A stretch of 64,000 bases of DNA from Undibacterium_A arcticum (GTDB lineage: Bacteria > Pseudomonadota > Gammaproteobacteria > Burkholderiales > Burkholderiaceae_D): NCBI RefSeq assembly GCF_042660705.1, contig NZ_JBHSUQ010000003.1. The stretch is one strand, 5' to 3'. The notes beneath the pieces were generated by a model. The model did no database searches. It saw nothing but the letters and a program-made list of their open reading frames with translations, and was not told the DNA's origin. A program made the translations under genes and the position numbers. Shown piece by piece: positions 53,015 through 63,098 of this stretch (position 1 is the stretch's first letter; each line of letters starts with the position of its first letter).

Positions 53015-55528
53015 ACGACGCCCCCTTTCTTGCCCGTATACACTATTGTCGTACTTTCTCCCATGAGAGGCACTTCATTTAATTTGAATTTTCGGTGAAT
53101 GGAAATGATGTCGTGTGAATTTTCTAACACTACAAAGTCCCGATTGTCAAAAATCACCTTGCCCGAATATCGGCCCCCATCAGTGATTTTGTCGATCGTC
53201 ACATCGATCGCTTCGCCGGTTTCGTGTAATCCGATCTCGCGGTACCGTTCCTTCATCAAGCGCCGTATATCGCGCTCGCATACCGCGCTGTCGCGATAAA
53301 ATCCCTTTTGCGAGAATTCTGGCAATGCCGACGGGTCTTTTACCTGGAAATGAACTTCATACGCTTCGTTGATATTGAAGCTGTCAGTGGTATCGACCGG
53401 CACCAGACTGAACTGGACATCATCGACGGTCAGTGCGCGATCGACAGGAGATCCTTTAGCATCCACAAGCTGAAATGCGTACTCATGCACAGTCTCGGTC
53501 TGCAAATCTTCCTGCTTGACAATCACTCGGACGGGCGGAAATTCTGCGTAACAATTAATCGAAACATCGAACGCCTTAACGCCGTTGGCCTTGCGCTGCA
53601 CCAGCACCATGAACCAAGATCCGGCGAGCATACGATTCGAACTCCGATATGTCATCGCAACGCGGCTCGGACTGGCGATAATCGCGCGCGATTTGAATTC
53701 ATCCATCTTGAAATATTCGAGCTTTTTCCCTTTGATTGGCGGGTGGCCTGCGTTGAAAATCAATGTTTCGTCACGCGGCAATTTCATGATTTCGTCAGCG
53801 GTCATCAATGGCCGCTCTACCAATTCCTCGGACACGCTCATTTGACCAAGCATCGAACTCATCCGACTACCCGAGTAAGAAACGTTTTGACGCGATACCG
53901 TCGATACACCCGTCATTTTCGACAGATCTTCCGCAGTCGATAGTGTATTCGGCGCAAACGCGATCCGCAGTTGGCATCCCGACGTGATCGTCTCGTTATC
54001 GCCGTAGGCTTCCTTCAACTGGATGGTGTCTTGCACGAATAAATATGCCGTGATGCCGTAACCGGCGATGTAGCCAAGTCCGTCCTGCAGTTGCTCCAGC
54101 TTCTTTAACGAGGCTAACTCATCGATCAGCAGCAGCAACTTGTGACGGTAGCCTTTGACGCTGCGCCCCTCTTCAAAGTCCATGTCTTTTGTCAACCGGC
54201 GAAGCATGAACGTAATGAACAGACGGATCAAAGGCCGGAGCCGGTCTTTGTCCGAAGGCGGCACCACCAGGTAGAGCGACACCGGCTTGATGTGATTCAT
54301 CAAATCTGAAATCGAAATCTGAACGGGCAATGTTGCGTGCTACAACCGGCTCCGCGAATAATGTCAGTTTTGTTTTCGCCGTGGACAATACGCTGTTGCG
54401 CTCCTTTTCTTCCTTATTCAACATCGACCGCGCTTCTCTCGCAACAGCCGGATGCGTCTTCGTTGGTCTGCCGTCAGAATCCATCCATCCCATCACCAGT
54501 TGCGGATCATGTTCTGCATCCAACATACGATTAAACATTTGCTCCGGGTCGGTGAAGCTTGGATCGGAAAGGTACGTGGCAACGCCCGACAACGACTTGT
54601 CGCGCTCGAAATAAAGGACATGCAAGATCACGCCGGTCAACAGGTCGAATGAGGTCGACACCCAATGGTCTTCCATCCCTTTGCCTTCAGGGTCGGCAAT
54701 GGCAGCGGCGATGTTTTGCGCATCCATTTCATCGAAATCTGAGAACGACCGGATTTCTTGCAGCACGTTCCAACCCGAAGCCACGTTGTAGCGCGTTTTC
54801 CCATCGATACTTTTTTGGTCAAGGGAGGTCGGATCAAACCGAATCACAAGCGATCCCGCCGTATGGCGGAACCCGCTCGACAATTCGAAATTCTCGCCCT
54901 TGATATCGTTGGTAGCGGTGCTATGAGGATAGGACAGAAGCGTGCAAAGAACCGGCCCGACGCCCTTGCCGCTTCGAGAAGGGGCATAACAAAGCAAATG
55001 CGCTGGCTCGTTGTATCGCAGTACCTTGCGCCCATTCGGTGTTTCGTACGCACCGATATAGACGCCTCCTGCCTTGTAGTTGACGGTGGTTTTATTTCGG
55101 CCTTTACCCTCGGAATACGAGTGTGAAATCAATCGCATCCGCTCGATGTCTTGCAGGTTCGCCCAGCGCGCTGAGCCATGCAGATCTTCCGGCAATTCGC
55201 TTTGCATGCTTCGCCGATAAAACATAAAGATGCCGATTGCAACGCTGGCCACTGCACCAAATAAAGCAATGAACTGAGTACGCGTGATGATGGCTCGTAA
55301 AGGCCCTTCCTCATTCATCCATTGCAGATTCCAGAACCACCAGGCGAACGGTTGATAGATCTTCCGGCGCCCTAAACTCCATGCCGCCTCGCCCAGCCCT
55401 TGTTGATAGTCCAACGCGGCCGCGAGATATTGCGTTGCGATCCACGAAGCGACAAACATGCACATCATAAATGTCAATACAACCGACATCCCGAAGCGCA
55501 CATTTGTATTCCGTTGATTGATATTCAT
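53011..55528 (-). CDS. traG: TraG/VirD4-like coupling protein with C-terminal KfrB-like domain, frameshifted
   Basis: Two N-terminal membrane segments (VVLTFMMCMFVASWIATQYL and QFIALFGAVASVAIGIFMFY) are followed by Walker A L-C-Y-A-P-S-R-S-G-K-G-V-G and I-K-G-E-N-F. A break near 54325 separates it from the part with Walker B L-L-L-L-I-D-E-L-A-S-L and Q-D-T-I-Q-L. The last 60 residues are a KfrB-like domain (R-Y-S-G-K-V-I-F-D-N-R-D, then S-I-H-R-K-F-K-L-N-E-V-P). Assembled length is about 840 residues, longer than RK2 TraG because of this addition. It recruits the relaxosome to the secretion channel and pumps DNA. Confidence 0.87.
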
Positions 55529-55591
55529 GGGCAGTGATCAAATTTATATATAGATGTTATTGTAGTATAATGTCATAGCCAATTAAAATAA

Positions 55592-58158
55592 TCATCGCTG
55601 TTTGGCCGTCCCTTCTCTGTCGTGCGGCGTCGTTACGGTGCCACGACCAGCCTCATAGGTTATTTTTGTGGCCATACCCACGGCCGGCACGCGATCGAGC
55701 TTCGTCATGTCATGTGAAACCGCCGTCAGTTTGCCGATATCCTGGACACTCATTCCCAACGTATTTGCGATCACCGGACCAACGTAGCGTTTGTTGTCTT
55801 GCGGCAATTGCAAGATCGCATTCTCGCCCAAAGCCGCTTTCGCATATTGCTCAGGCGAATGGTCCTTCAAAGTGCGCTCAACCACCGTTTGGATCTGTTG
55901 CGCCACAGCCGGCAACCCTTCTACGCTGTGCAGGTCATTGAAGTCGGTCAGACCGTTGGATTGGTTCGAAAATACCGGGAAAACCGATACGCCACCGTGC
56001 TTTTCCGCTGCCTGGGTCGCCTTCTCCCTGCCCACGTTATTGATGAGCACGTTGGCCCTGTGGCCGGTCTTCCCGTTCACAATTTCACCAACGATGCGCG
56101 GCACGCCATCGACCACCATATCGAAATCCAACCACATCTTGCAATCAGGATTGGACTGCAACACGACTTCACTGCCATCGATGCGAATCTCTATTTTCGC
56201 GATGCCAGATAGTTGTAATTGCCCATTGATTTTGTTTTGGACCAGTTGATTAAGCCCGTCCGTTATGCGGTCCTGCGTCAGTACATCATCATCCCCGCAG
56301 ATGATGATCGCTTGCCCGACCAGCATCGGCTTCACCGCGCGAACCGCGGCCTCAATATTTCCACTGTCAAAAACTTCAATGACCGGCAAGCCAGTTGCCA
56401 TATGAAGACTTGCGACCGTCGCATAACCTTCTGCAAACAGGACCGTTTGCGAACCGGCCAATTCGCCCAACACATGAAAATTCCCGGTTTTCTGCCCGCC
56501 TTTTTCATACATTTTGATTTTGTCAGGATCGGAAGGAATGTATTGCAGGCTCCACAACTTGCCTTCCGCATCACGGATCGGCGTTACCAGGCGATCGCCG
56601 TCAATACGAAGCCCGAACGCTGCAACACCTTTCCGGTCCAGATAAGGATGTTCGACTGCCTCCGGTAGCGCCTCCCATTTTTTGCCGAGTTTGTTGGCAA
56701 CGCCTTCGCGTTCTGCCGTCAGTTCAGCGTCACGCACACGCCGGTTTTCCTCAGCCTGACGCTCGAATTGTTGGCGCCGCTCTTCCGAAATCACGACACC
56801 TTTTGGAAACCATGCCTCCGCCACGCCGATATCGAAGTTCTGGATATAACCATTGGCTAAATCGCCGTCAAGATTGCCTATATAGGCGCCCTTCAACGCC
56901 TTGGCATTCCGGCTCGTACTCACTGTTGTTCGATGCCACTGGCCATCCATCATCGGATCACCGTCAACAACCAGACCCTTCGCACGCAGCTCATTACCAA
57001 ACTCCGCTGCAAATCATTGGTCGGCAGCGCTGGCACACCCATCCACTTGCCGAACACGCCTTTGTCGGTCCCAGCAGGCACATACCAACTGGTGCGAGCT
57101 TTATCCCATTTAGCCCCCAGCTTCTTGGCTTCCTCCCTTTCGGCATACGGCACATTGATGTAAGAACGACTCACGCTGGCCGAAGCAGCCGCGATTTCCG
57201 ACGTTGGAAACGCCTGCCCCTTGTTCTGCATAGGCTGCGCATCTATTTTCGCCGCTACAGGCGCCCTATTCGCTTCTACGGCCTGTTCTACCGCCTTTTC
57301 CAGACCGTAATTCATCACATATTCGGTAATTTCTTCGGCGTCACGCGAAGCGCGGAAAATTTCATTTTTGTCTTCCTTGAGAGCCTTAATCCAGGAACCG
57401 ACATAAGATGAGTGCTGCCCCACATCGAACTCGATACCGAGTCGGGCCGACAGGAAAAAGCTTGCCATTTCCGCACGCAATTCTTCTTTTGCATAATCTT
57501 CAGAACCAAACACGTTGCCGAGCTTCCGGTTCAGCCTGCTTTCATGGCCCGTCGAATGCCCCAGCTCGTGCAGGGCCGTGGCATAGAATTTGCCTGCATC
57601 GGGAAACGCTTCGCGCGGCGGCATGTGAATCTCATCCACCGCTGACCGGTAAAACGCACGGTCCGCTTGATCGTAAAAGAACGGAACCCCGGAGCGCGTC
57701 ATAATGGTGTCCGCCATCTGAAGCGGCTCCCATTCGTACCCATTTTGAATCAGGTCGAGCGACGGCACATTATCGATCTGCGACGCATTAAATACGTTTG
57801 CATACCGCACGATCGGGTTCTCACGACGCACGCGGATCTTCTCGACTTCGCCGGTCTCCGCGTTCACTTGCTCTGATTCGTCATGCCACTTCCAGAACTC
57901 GATGGACATGGACTTTTCGCCCTTGCGTACTTGCCACCCTTGAGACTCGGCCTGCTTGTAAGTACACCAACGCGGATCTGCATGCTCCGCCATCATCAGC
58001 CAGAATCGATTGGCGCCCCGATACTGGGTGCCAGAGACAGGGTTAAACGGCTGCATTCTTTGTACAATCGATCCGTCCCAAGGCTTTTGCCACGGCGCGG
58101 TACCGGCCTCCAACGCCTCGATAATCTTGTCTGTTAATACTTGACGATAATCAGCCAT
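55592..58158 (-). CDS. traC: ArdC / Toprim primase (TraC-like) with KfrB-like end, frameshifted
   Basis: The N-terminus is an ArdC domain (LTDKIIEALEAGTAPWQKPW) with a metallopeptidase motif A-L-H-E-L-G-H-S-T-G-H. A DUF5710 unit follows (YINVPYAEREEAKKLGAKWD). A break near 57000 leads to the Toprim primase part: E-H-P-Y-L-D-R-K-G-V, LFAEGYATVASLHMATGLPV and I-I-C-G-D-D-D. The end is a KfrB-like domain (R-Y-V-G-P-V-I-A-N-T, then A-V-S-H-D-M-T-K-L-D-R-V-P). Assembled length is about 855 residues. IncP TraC primes the transferred strand and is carried to the recipient; ArdC protects it from restriction. Confidence 0.85.
57195..57210. promoter_or_regulatory. 16-bp palindrome TTTCCGACGTTGGAAA, site 6
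   Basis: The only copy wholly inside a gene, in the linker between the ArdC and DUF5710 parts of the primase gene. Confidence 0.6.
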
Positions 58159-58160
58159 GC

Positions 58161-58307
58161 TTATTTCTCCGCAACGCCAGGGACAATAAACGGCACCGCG
58201 TCGGGCAGCATTTCGTCTTCGCCAATACCGGCCTCATCCACCGGGACGCCAGAATTAGCGGCGTCCAAAAGGCTGTCTTCGTCAACACTGCTTACAATCT
58301 TGTTCAT
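58161..58307 (-). CDS. Small acidic protein upstream of the primase gene
   Basis: 48 residues from an ATG at 58307 behind GGGGAAATTGA (NKIVSSVDEDSLLDAANSGV and an acidic G-E-D-E-M-L-P-D). Its stop precedes the primase ATG by two bases. No family recognised. Confidence 0.55.
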   Translation of the reverse strand: MNKIVSSVDEDSLLDAANSGVPVDEAGIGEDEMLPDAVPFIVPGVAEK

Positions 58308-58354
58308 TCAATTTCCCCTGAGTGAGTCAGCAGCTACTACTGCCAACTATTTAT

Positions 58355-59470
58355 CTACCGACCGATCGTGGCACGCGATTTATCCATCGACGCTACCGAT
58401 GCATGGCCTTTGTTGTAATGCACCTTCAGCGATTTTGACGCTTTCAAAATTGTCGCGTGTTCCGGGTCCAGGTCCCGCTTGTCATGGACGGCAACAGTAC
58501 CCTTACCGGTTTCTTGCAGCAAATGATGCGACGTTTCATGAATGATCTTGCCGGCGTAACGGCCATTCGCCTTATTCGTTCCGACCACCCCGAGGCCTTT
58601 TTTCATGGCGATGTCAAACGCTTCTTGTTGTGAATCGACCATTTCTTTTGACGGGGCCAAGACTTCCGCGTGAGGGGTAATCGATTTGCCTTGCGATTTA
58701 AGACGCTTAAAATCCTGCTCGTTCGGCTCGTAGCCAATCACATCGAGTCCCGCCGCTTTCGCATGGAACCAAGCTTCGGCGCGGAACTTCTCTGTCCCTG
58801 TCACTTCAATCGCTTTCCAGCCCTTGCTCTTCGCAAGCTCTACACCGGCCTCGAACGCGTCCATCTGCTTGTCGATGAAACGAATCACCTGGCCTTCATC
58901 GGCGAGAGCTTCGCGCGTTTCTCCGACGCGTCGATAGATGCCGGCCGCATCACGCGTAAATCGGCCTTTCAGCAGTGTTGCAAGCGGTTTTTCTTCCTGC
59001 GCAGCGACCCCCTTGACGGTATCCAGCGCGTCACTTTCATGGTCTGGTAATGCAACTGGGCGAATGGTGTTGATCGGATCGTTTACGTCCGGTTCCACGC
59101 GACGAAAACTGTTAATCTGGTCTTCTTCGCGTTCCGCACTCTCTGACGTGATGCCATGTGCGAGCGGAAGGCGAACAAGGTCCAACGATTCAATTTCACC
59201 GGTTGCTGCCAATCGCATTTCAATCGCATCGCCCACGTCGAGCTTCAGTTTTTCGAAAAACGGAATAGAAGACTTACGCGGATCACGGCCTTTGATTGTT
59301 GTCCCGTCTTGACTCTTGATCTCAACGTAAAATTCTTCGCCTGCACTATCGGCCAGGCCAAAGGCCGAAATGCGTCCAGCAACAACCCGTACAACCGACC
59401 CCGGCGCACCGACAGGTGCGGTCGCGTCGACCGCATTTTCAGGCTGCTTATTTCGCTTTACATCCTTCAT
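58355..59470 (-). CDS. LPD7-like / KfrB polyvalent protein
   Basis: An intact 371-residue protein. Residues about 165-270 form an LPD7-like domain seen in relaxases (KGRFTRDAAGIYRRVGETRE, FEAGVELAKSKGWKAIEVTG, K-F-R-A-E-A-W-F-H-A-K-A-A-G-L). The end is a KfrB-like domain (G-R-Y-A-G-K-I-I-H-E-T, then V-A-V-H-D-K-R-D-L-D). No catalytic site is visible. Because the same two domains end the relaxase, it may be a relaxosome-associated factor. Confidence 0.65.
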   Translation of the reverse strand: MKDVKRNKQPENAVDATAPVGAPGSVVRVVAGRISAFGLADSAGEEFYVEIKSQDGTTIKGRDPRKSSIPFFEKLKLDVGDAIEMRLAATGEIESLDLVRLPLAHGITSESAEREEDQINSFRRVEPDVNDPINTIRPVALPDHESDALDTVKGVAAQEEKPLATLLKGRFTRDAAGIYRRVGETREALADEGQVIRFIDKQMDAFEAGVELAKSKGWKAIEVTGTEKFRAEAWFHAKAAGLDVIGYEPNEQDFKRLKSQGKSITPHAEVLAPSKEMVDSQQEAFDIAMKKGLGVVGTNKANGRYAGKIIHETSHHLLQETGKGTVAVHDKRDLDPEHATILKASKSLKVHYNKGHASVASMDKSRATIGR

Positions 59471-59499
59471 GTCGTACTCCCTCAGTCTTTGACTTGTGA

Positions 59500-60857
59500 T
59501 TAGTTCCGCCCCAGATCCCGGTCTTTTGAAACTTCCCGCACGTTCACCTCCGCCCTGCCGCTTTTGTAAGAGAGGGCCACCTTCTCGCCGGCAAGCGGGA
59601 TTTTGTCCAGGTTCCGCTTGTCGTGAATGATGGCGCTTGACCGACCGGTATCCTGAACTACGTGCAACGCGGTTGTTGCGACAATCATTCCCGCGTACCT
59701 GCCCGAATCCACGTTCGCCACGTCCACGGTCGAAAATCGACCTTTCACGATGGCGACGGCATCCGCATGCGATTTTTGATCCTGGCTTTGCATCCCAGGA
59801 TGCGCGAGACTTTCCATTTGATACGCAATCGAAATAATCTCTTCGGAGGCGCCGAATTGGTGCGCATTCGCCTCAAATTCTTTTGCGCTACCGAATACGA
59901 CGGTGAACTTGATGCCGTTCTCGCGGTAGTCCAAGGCCAGGCTGTCAGTGAGTGGATCGATGTACGGCTCCCCCGCAATTTCCCGTTTCGACTGATTTGG
60001 CGATATCTTTGGTGACGCCGTTCGAACATCCATTGCCTCACGCACAAAATCTTTACCGAGTCCGTGTTCGCTGGCGAACTCGGACACCATCGCCATGCTG
60101 CCGAACATCACAACGTGCTTGATATCCCCATCGACGTTGGCCAGATTTACGGCCAGGTCGCCGCTCTTTGCTTCGACATAGACTTTGCCGATCGCCACGT
60201 CCTTCATATCGCTTATTACCTGTCCCTTGCCACGGTAATACGCAACGGTAACTTCTGACCCTACGGCGGGTACCGCAGCTAGACGCCGGTTCTCGTGGGC
60301 CACGATGCGGCCGTCACCGATGTCTTGCACAGTAAATTCGGAATTTGTGAAATGACCTCGCCACGCGACACGCCGGCTGCAGCTTGTTCCCGCGCTTCTT
60401 TACCCAAGATCTTCTGCGCATCCGACAATACAGGCCTGAGCAGCTCACCAAAGCGTTTTTGCTCTTGTATCTGTTCCTGAATCAATGGGTGAGAAAAGCC
60501 ATTCGACACAAGCGCGTATTCGTCCTGAATAGCCGGCTCCAGCACATAAAGCATCGACGCTTCAAGTACGCTGGACATGTACGCATGTCGCACTGACACC
60601 AGTTCGGCCACCTTCACGTTGTCCCGGAACGACTCTGGATTCAAGCCGATTTTTTCAGTCAGCGCATGAATCGTCACGTCTCTAAATTCATGCGTGCGCG
60701 CGATTTCCGGCAATGCGTCGGCAATTTCGCCATTCATGAAAACCGAGTACGACACAACCTCATTGGCCGCGCCCAATTGTGGCCAGCGGTTCATTCCCCC
60801 GGAAGCCTGGATCGCGTTCGAGAATTCTGGAAATGTCATTTCATGAATTTGTTTCAT
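59500..60857 (-). CDS. Protein with two KfrB-like domains, frameshifted
   Basis: The N-terminal 170 residues are helical and unrecognised (FSNAIQASGGMNRWPQLGAA). A break near 60340 falls inside a first KfrB-like domain (V-Q-D-I-G-D-G-R-I-V-A-H-E-N-R-R-L, then A-V-P-A-V-G-S-E-V-T-V-A-Y-Y). The second, more typical domain ends the protein (G-R-Y-A-G-M-I-V-A-T-T, then AIIHDKRNLDKIPLAGEKVA). Assembled length is about 450 residues. Function unknown; co-directional with the transfer genes. Confidence 0.6.
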
Positions 60858-60927
60858 TTTGGCTTTTCTTTATGTATGAATTTATTAAAGTACAGTGACG
60901 CTATCAAAGCGCCACTGTCACGGTCAA

Positions 60928-62065
60928 TCAGCGTTCTGCGCCCTGACTTTTGGATAACCCCCGGTCTGCCACTTTCGCTTTGCGGTCCTGGTACTCGATG
61001 CGCACATTGGTACCGACTTCCGGCGCAAAGTTGAACGCCGATGCACGATGAATTGCAACGTATTCTTTGCCGGTGTGCTGCAACACGTAGCGGCTGTTTG
61101 GCAAGCACTTGACCGGAATGGAAAGTGCCGTCCTTGGTAAATGCGTCCTTGATCTTGACGCCATCGATTTTTTCCTGCGCCACGACTTCCATTGCGGCAC
61201 GGTCGTTTTGATCGGCAAGGACTTCCAGTCGCATGTCGCTGATCGCACGCACCAAAAAATCTTTCTTGTCGGCGCCGATGTTCCAAACTTTGGCCGTCTT
61301 GTCGAAATCGGCACCATCGAGCCGTTGAATGCGTTCAGTCAGCGCCGGGTTGTAGTCGAATTCGACGGTAAATTTTCCGTCCTGCTCAACAACGCGTACC
61401 CCGTCGACATTTTTGCCGAGGTTCTTTTCAAATTCCTCGGTCCGCTCTTCTTTCGTCTTGACGTGCGTCACCCGTCCTTTTTGCGAACCCTCGTTGTAGT
61501 CAATGAAGACGCGATCGCCTTTAAACACCCGTTCACTCAGCGAGGACAGTTTGTGCACTGTCACAAACGCCGCGCCATCGTCTTTGCCGAAGCCGGTAAG
61601 CTGAGCCGCATAGCGGCCATTGGCGGCGAGGATAACGCCCGTATGTCCGTCGGCCACGGTAACGTAATCGCTGATACGAGGCTGGACAGAAGCGACCGTA
61701 CCGTTTTCTTTTTGGCGTGCCTGGGCCGCAACCATTGCGGCCTTATCGATTTCAGAGCGTGCAACGCCGTCTTGCACCACCTCTTTACGCATTTCAGGCA
61801 GCGCCACAAGCAGCTCTACTTTTTTCTCGACCGGGACCACCCAACGACCAATATTGCGATCGTAATTGGCGCCCTCGATATTTCGCATCATGGCGACCAA
61901 CGCGGGATTGAACTCGAACTGGACCAGCAGCTTGCGGTCCGCGCCTTCCGTAACAACCACACCGTCTTTGTCGGCCTCGAAATTATTGGCACCCGCCCCC
62001 TTTGCCGCTCTTGGAGTTTGTTTCTTTGCACCTGTAGTTTCAGCATTTTCAGTCATCGCAGCCAT
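60928..62065 (-). CDS. Protein with two HARP-like repeats and two KfrB-like domains, frameshifted
   Basis: From the ATG at 62065 (behind AGGAGATGCAA) the order is A-B-A-B. HARP-like repeat 1 reads VQFEFNPALVAMMRNIEGAN then Y-D-R-N-I-G-R-W-V-V-P; KfrB-like 1 has G-R-Y-A-A-Q-L-T-G and V-T-V-H-K-L. HARP-like repeat 2 reads VEFDYNPALTERIQRLDGAD then F-D-K-T-A-K-V-W-N-I; after a break near 61105 KfrB-like 2 reads S-R-Y-V-L-Q-H-T-G-K-E-Y-V-A-I-H-R. HARP domains bind single-strand/double-strand DNA junctions in SMARCAL1-type enzymes; there is no helicase here. Assembled length is about 380 residues. Confidence 0.6.
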
Positions 62066-62164
62066 TTGCATCTCCTATACATTAAATAAAGCAAAATAGT
62101 TAAATTACTGGCCTACGATTACATCAAGAACAGGCCGACCAGCCCAAGCCTGCACCATCTGATA

Positions 62165-62662
62165 TCAACGCGAATGACCCCCACGCACCTTCTCTTGCGA
62201 TCGGTCAACTACTGATCCACGACCCGCCGAATAATCGATTACCACGTTACGACCGATTGGCGGCACGCGATCGAGCTTTGCCAGTTCATGAACTACGACG
62301 GCATCTTTACCGATGAACTGCACCAAATGAAAATCCGTCCGCGACACGACCTGGCCGACACTTCTTCCATCATCCTTGGGACGATTCAAAGTTAGATCGT
62401 CGCCATACAGGTCTCTTGCCTCTTTAACAGCAATGGCGTAGCTAACGCTAACCACATCACCACGATCCGTAATCGCAATTTTCTTTTCTTGCTCACGGCG
62501 TACCGCACTCGCGATCTGATTCATGCGTTGCGGAGAAATCTGCATCTGTTGAGCAGCTTCTATTTGCGACATGCCTTCGACAAAAACCAAACGAGCGGCT
62601 TCGCGACTATCTGAAGATAACCGCGTACCGCTCACCAGGCTCTTGAATTCCTTTTCGTCCAT
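62165..62662 (-). CDS. TrfB/KorA-like DNA-binding domain fused to KfrB-like domain
   Basis: About 165 residues from the ATG at 62662; a TTG nine bases upstream is possible. Residues 1-55 match the TrfB/KorA pattern (E-A-A-R-L-V-F-V-E-G-M-S, then QIEAAQQMQISPQRMNQIAS), aligning with the KorA-like protein at 3155-3373. Residues 105-160 are KfrB-like (V-G-Q-V-V-S-R-T-D-F-H-L-V-Q, then VVVHELAKLDRVPPIGRNVV). It looks like a regulator whose ligand or partner module is KfrB-like. Confidence 0.7.
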   Translation of the reverse strand: MDEKEFKSLVSGTRLSSDSREAARLVFVEGMSQIEAAQQMQISPQRMNQIASAVRREQEKKIAITDRGDVVSVSYAIAVKEARDLYGDDLTLNRPKDDGRSVGQVVSRTDFHLVQFIGKDAVVVHELAKLDRVPPIGRNVVIDYSAGRGSVVDRSQEKVRGGHSR

Positions 62663-62674
62663 TGCGCTCAACTC

Positions 62675-62964
62675 TTATGCAAAATTTTTCGCCTTATTAG
62701 GCTGAGCGATTGCCGCGCGAACCTTTGGGGATACAAGTTCCGAGCAATCAGCGAAAGCTTGAACTGCTTCGGCGCCGATATTACTGAGCCATGTTTGATA
62801 GACCGATGAATCGACCGAGCCATCCTTATTCAACAGAAAGGAGCCGGTTCATCCTGGAATACTGCGGCGATCACCGCCGGGCAAATCACCTTCTCCAGCG
62901 AAGGTACGTAATTCTTATCCGACACTATCGAAAGCACCATCGCCCCGCAACCCGTTCCATGCAT
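62675..62964 (-). CDS. Small hypothetical protein, frameshifted
   Basis: An ATG at 62964 opens L-S-I-V-S-D-K-N-Y-V-P-S-L-E-K-V-I and runs to a TGA; after an indel near 62842 the frame continues L-L-N-K-D-G-S-V-D-S-S-V-Y-Q-T-W to a stop at 62675. Read together it is a protein of about 96 residues. It directly precedes the TrfB/KfrB fusion. No family recognised. Confidence 0.4.
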
Positions 62965-63082
62965 TTCAATCTCCCTAATTCAGTGAATTTGTATTGCCTA
63001 CGATCAATATACTCTCTAATTGCAAAAAATCAAGCCTTCTAAACCTTTATTTTCTATATACAACTATAACCCCTGACCTCCC

Positions 63083-63098
63083 TTTCCGACGTTGGAAA
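63083..63098. promoter_or_regulatory. 16-bp palindrome TTTCCGACGTTGGAAA, site 7
   Basis: It touches the stop codon of the HerA-like gene and lies about 120 bases upstream of the 62675-62964 start. On the minus strand TCGGAA followed by TATAGT 15 bp later could be a weak promoter overlapped by the site. Confidence 0.65.

Noticed and set aside
61109..62089. A 326-codon plus-strand frame
   Set aside because: It lies antisense to the HARP/KfrB protein, whose two internal repeats prove that the minus strand is coding.
24606..63098. Canonical chromosomal parS sites
   Set aside because: The repeated palindrome has centre ACGT flanked by CCR/YGG, not the TTTCACGTGAAA core, and no ParB gene is in the window.
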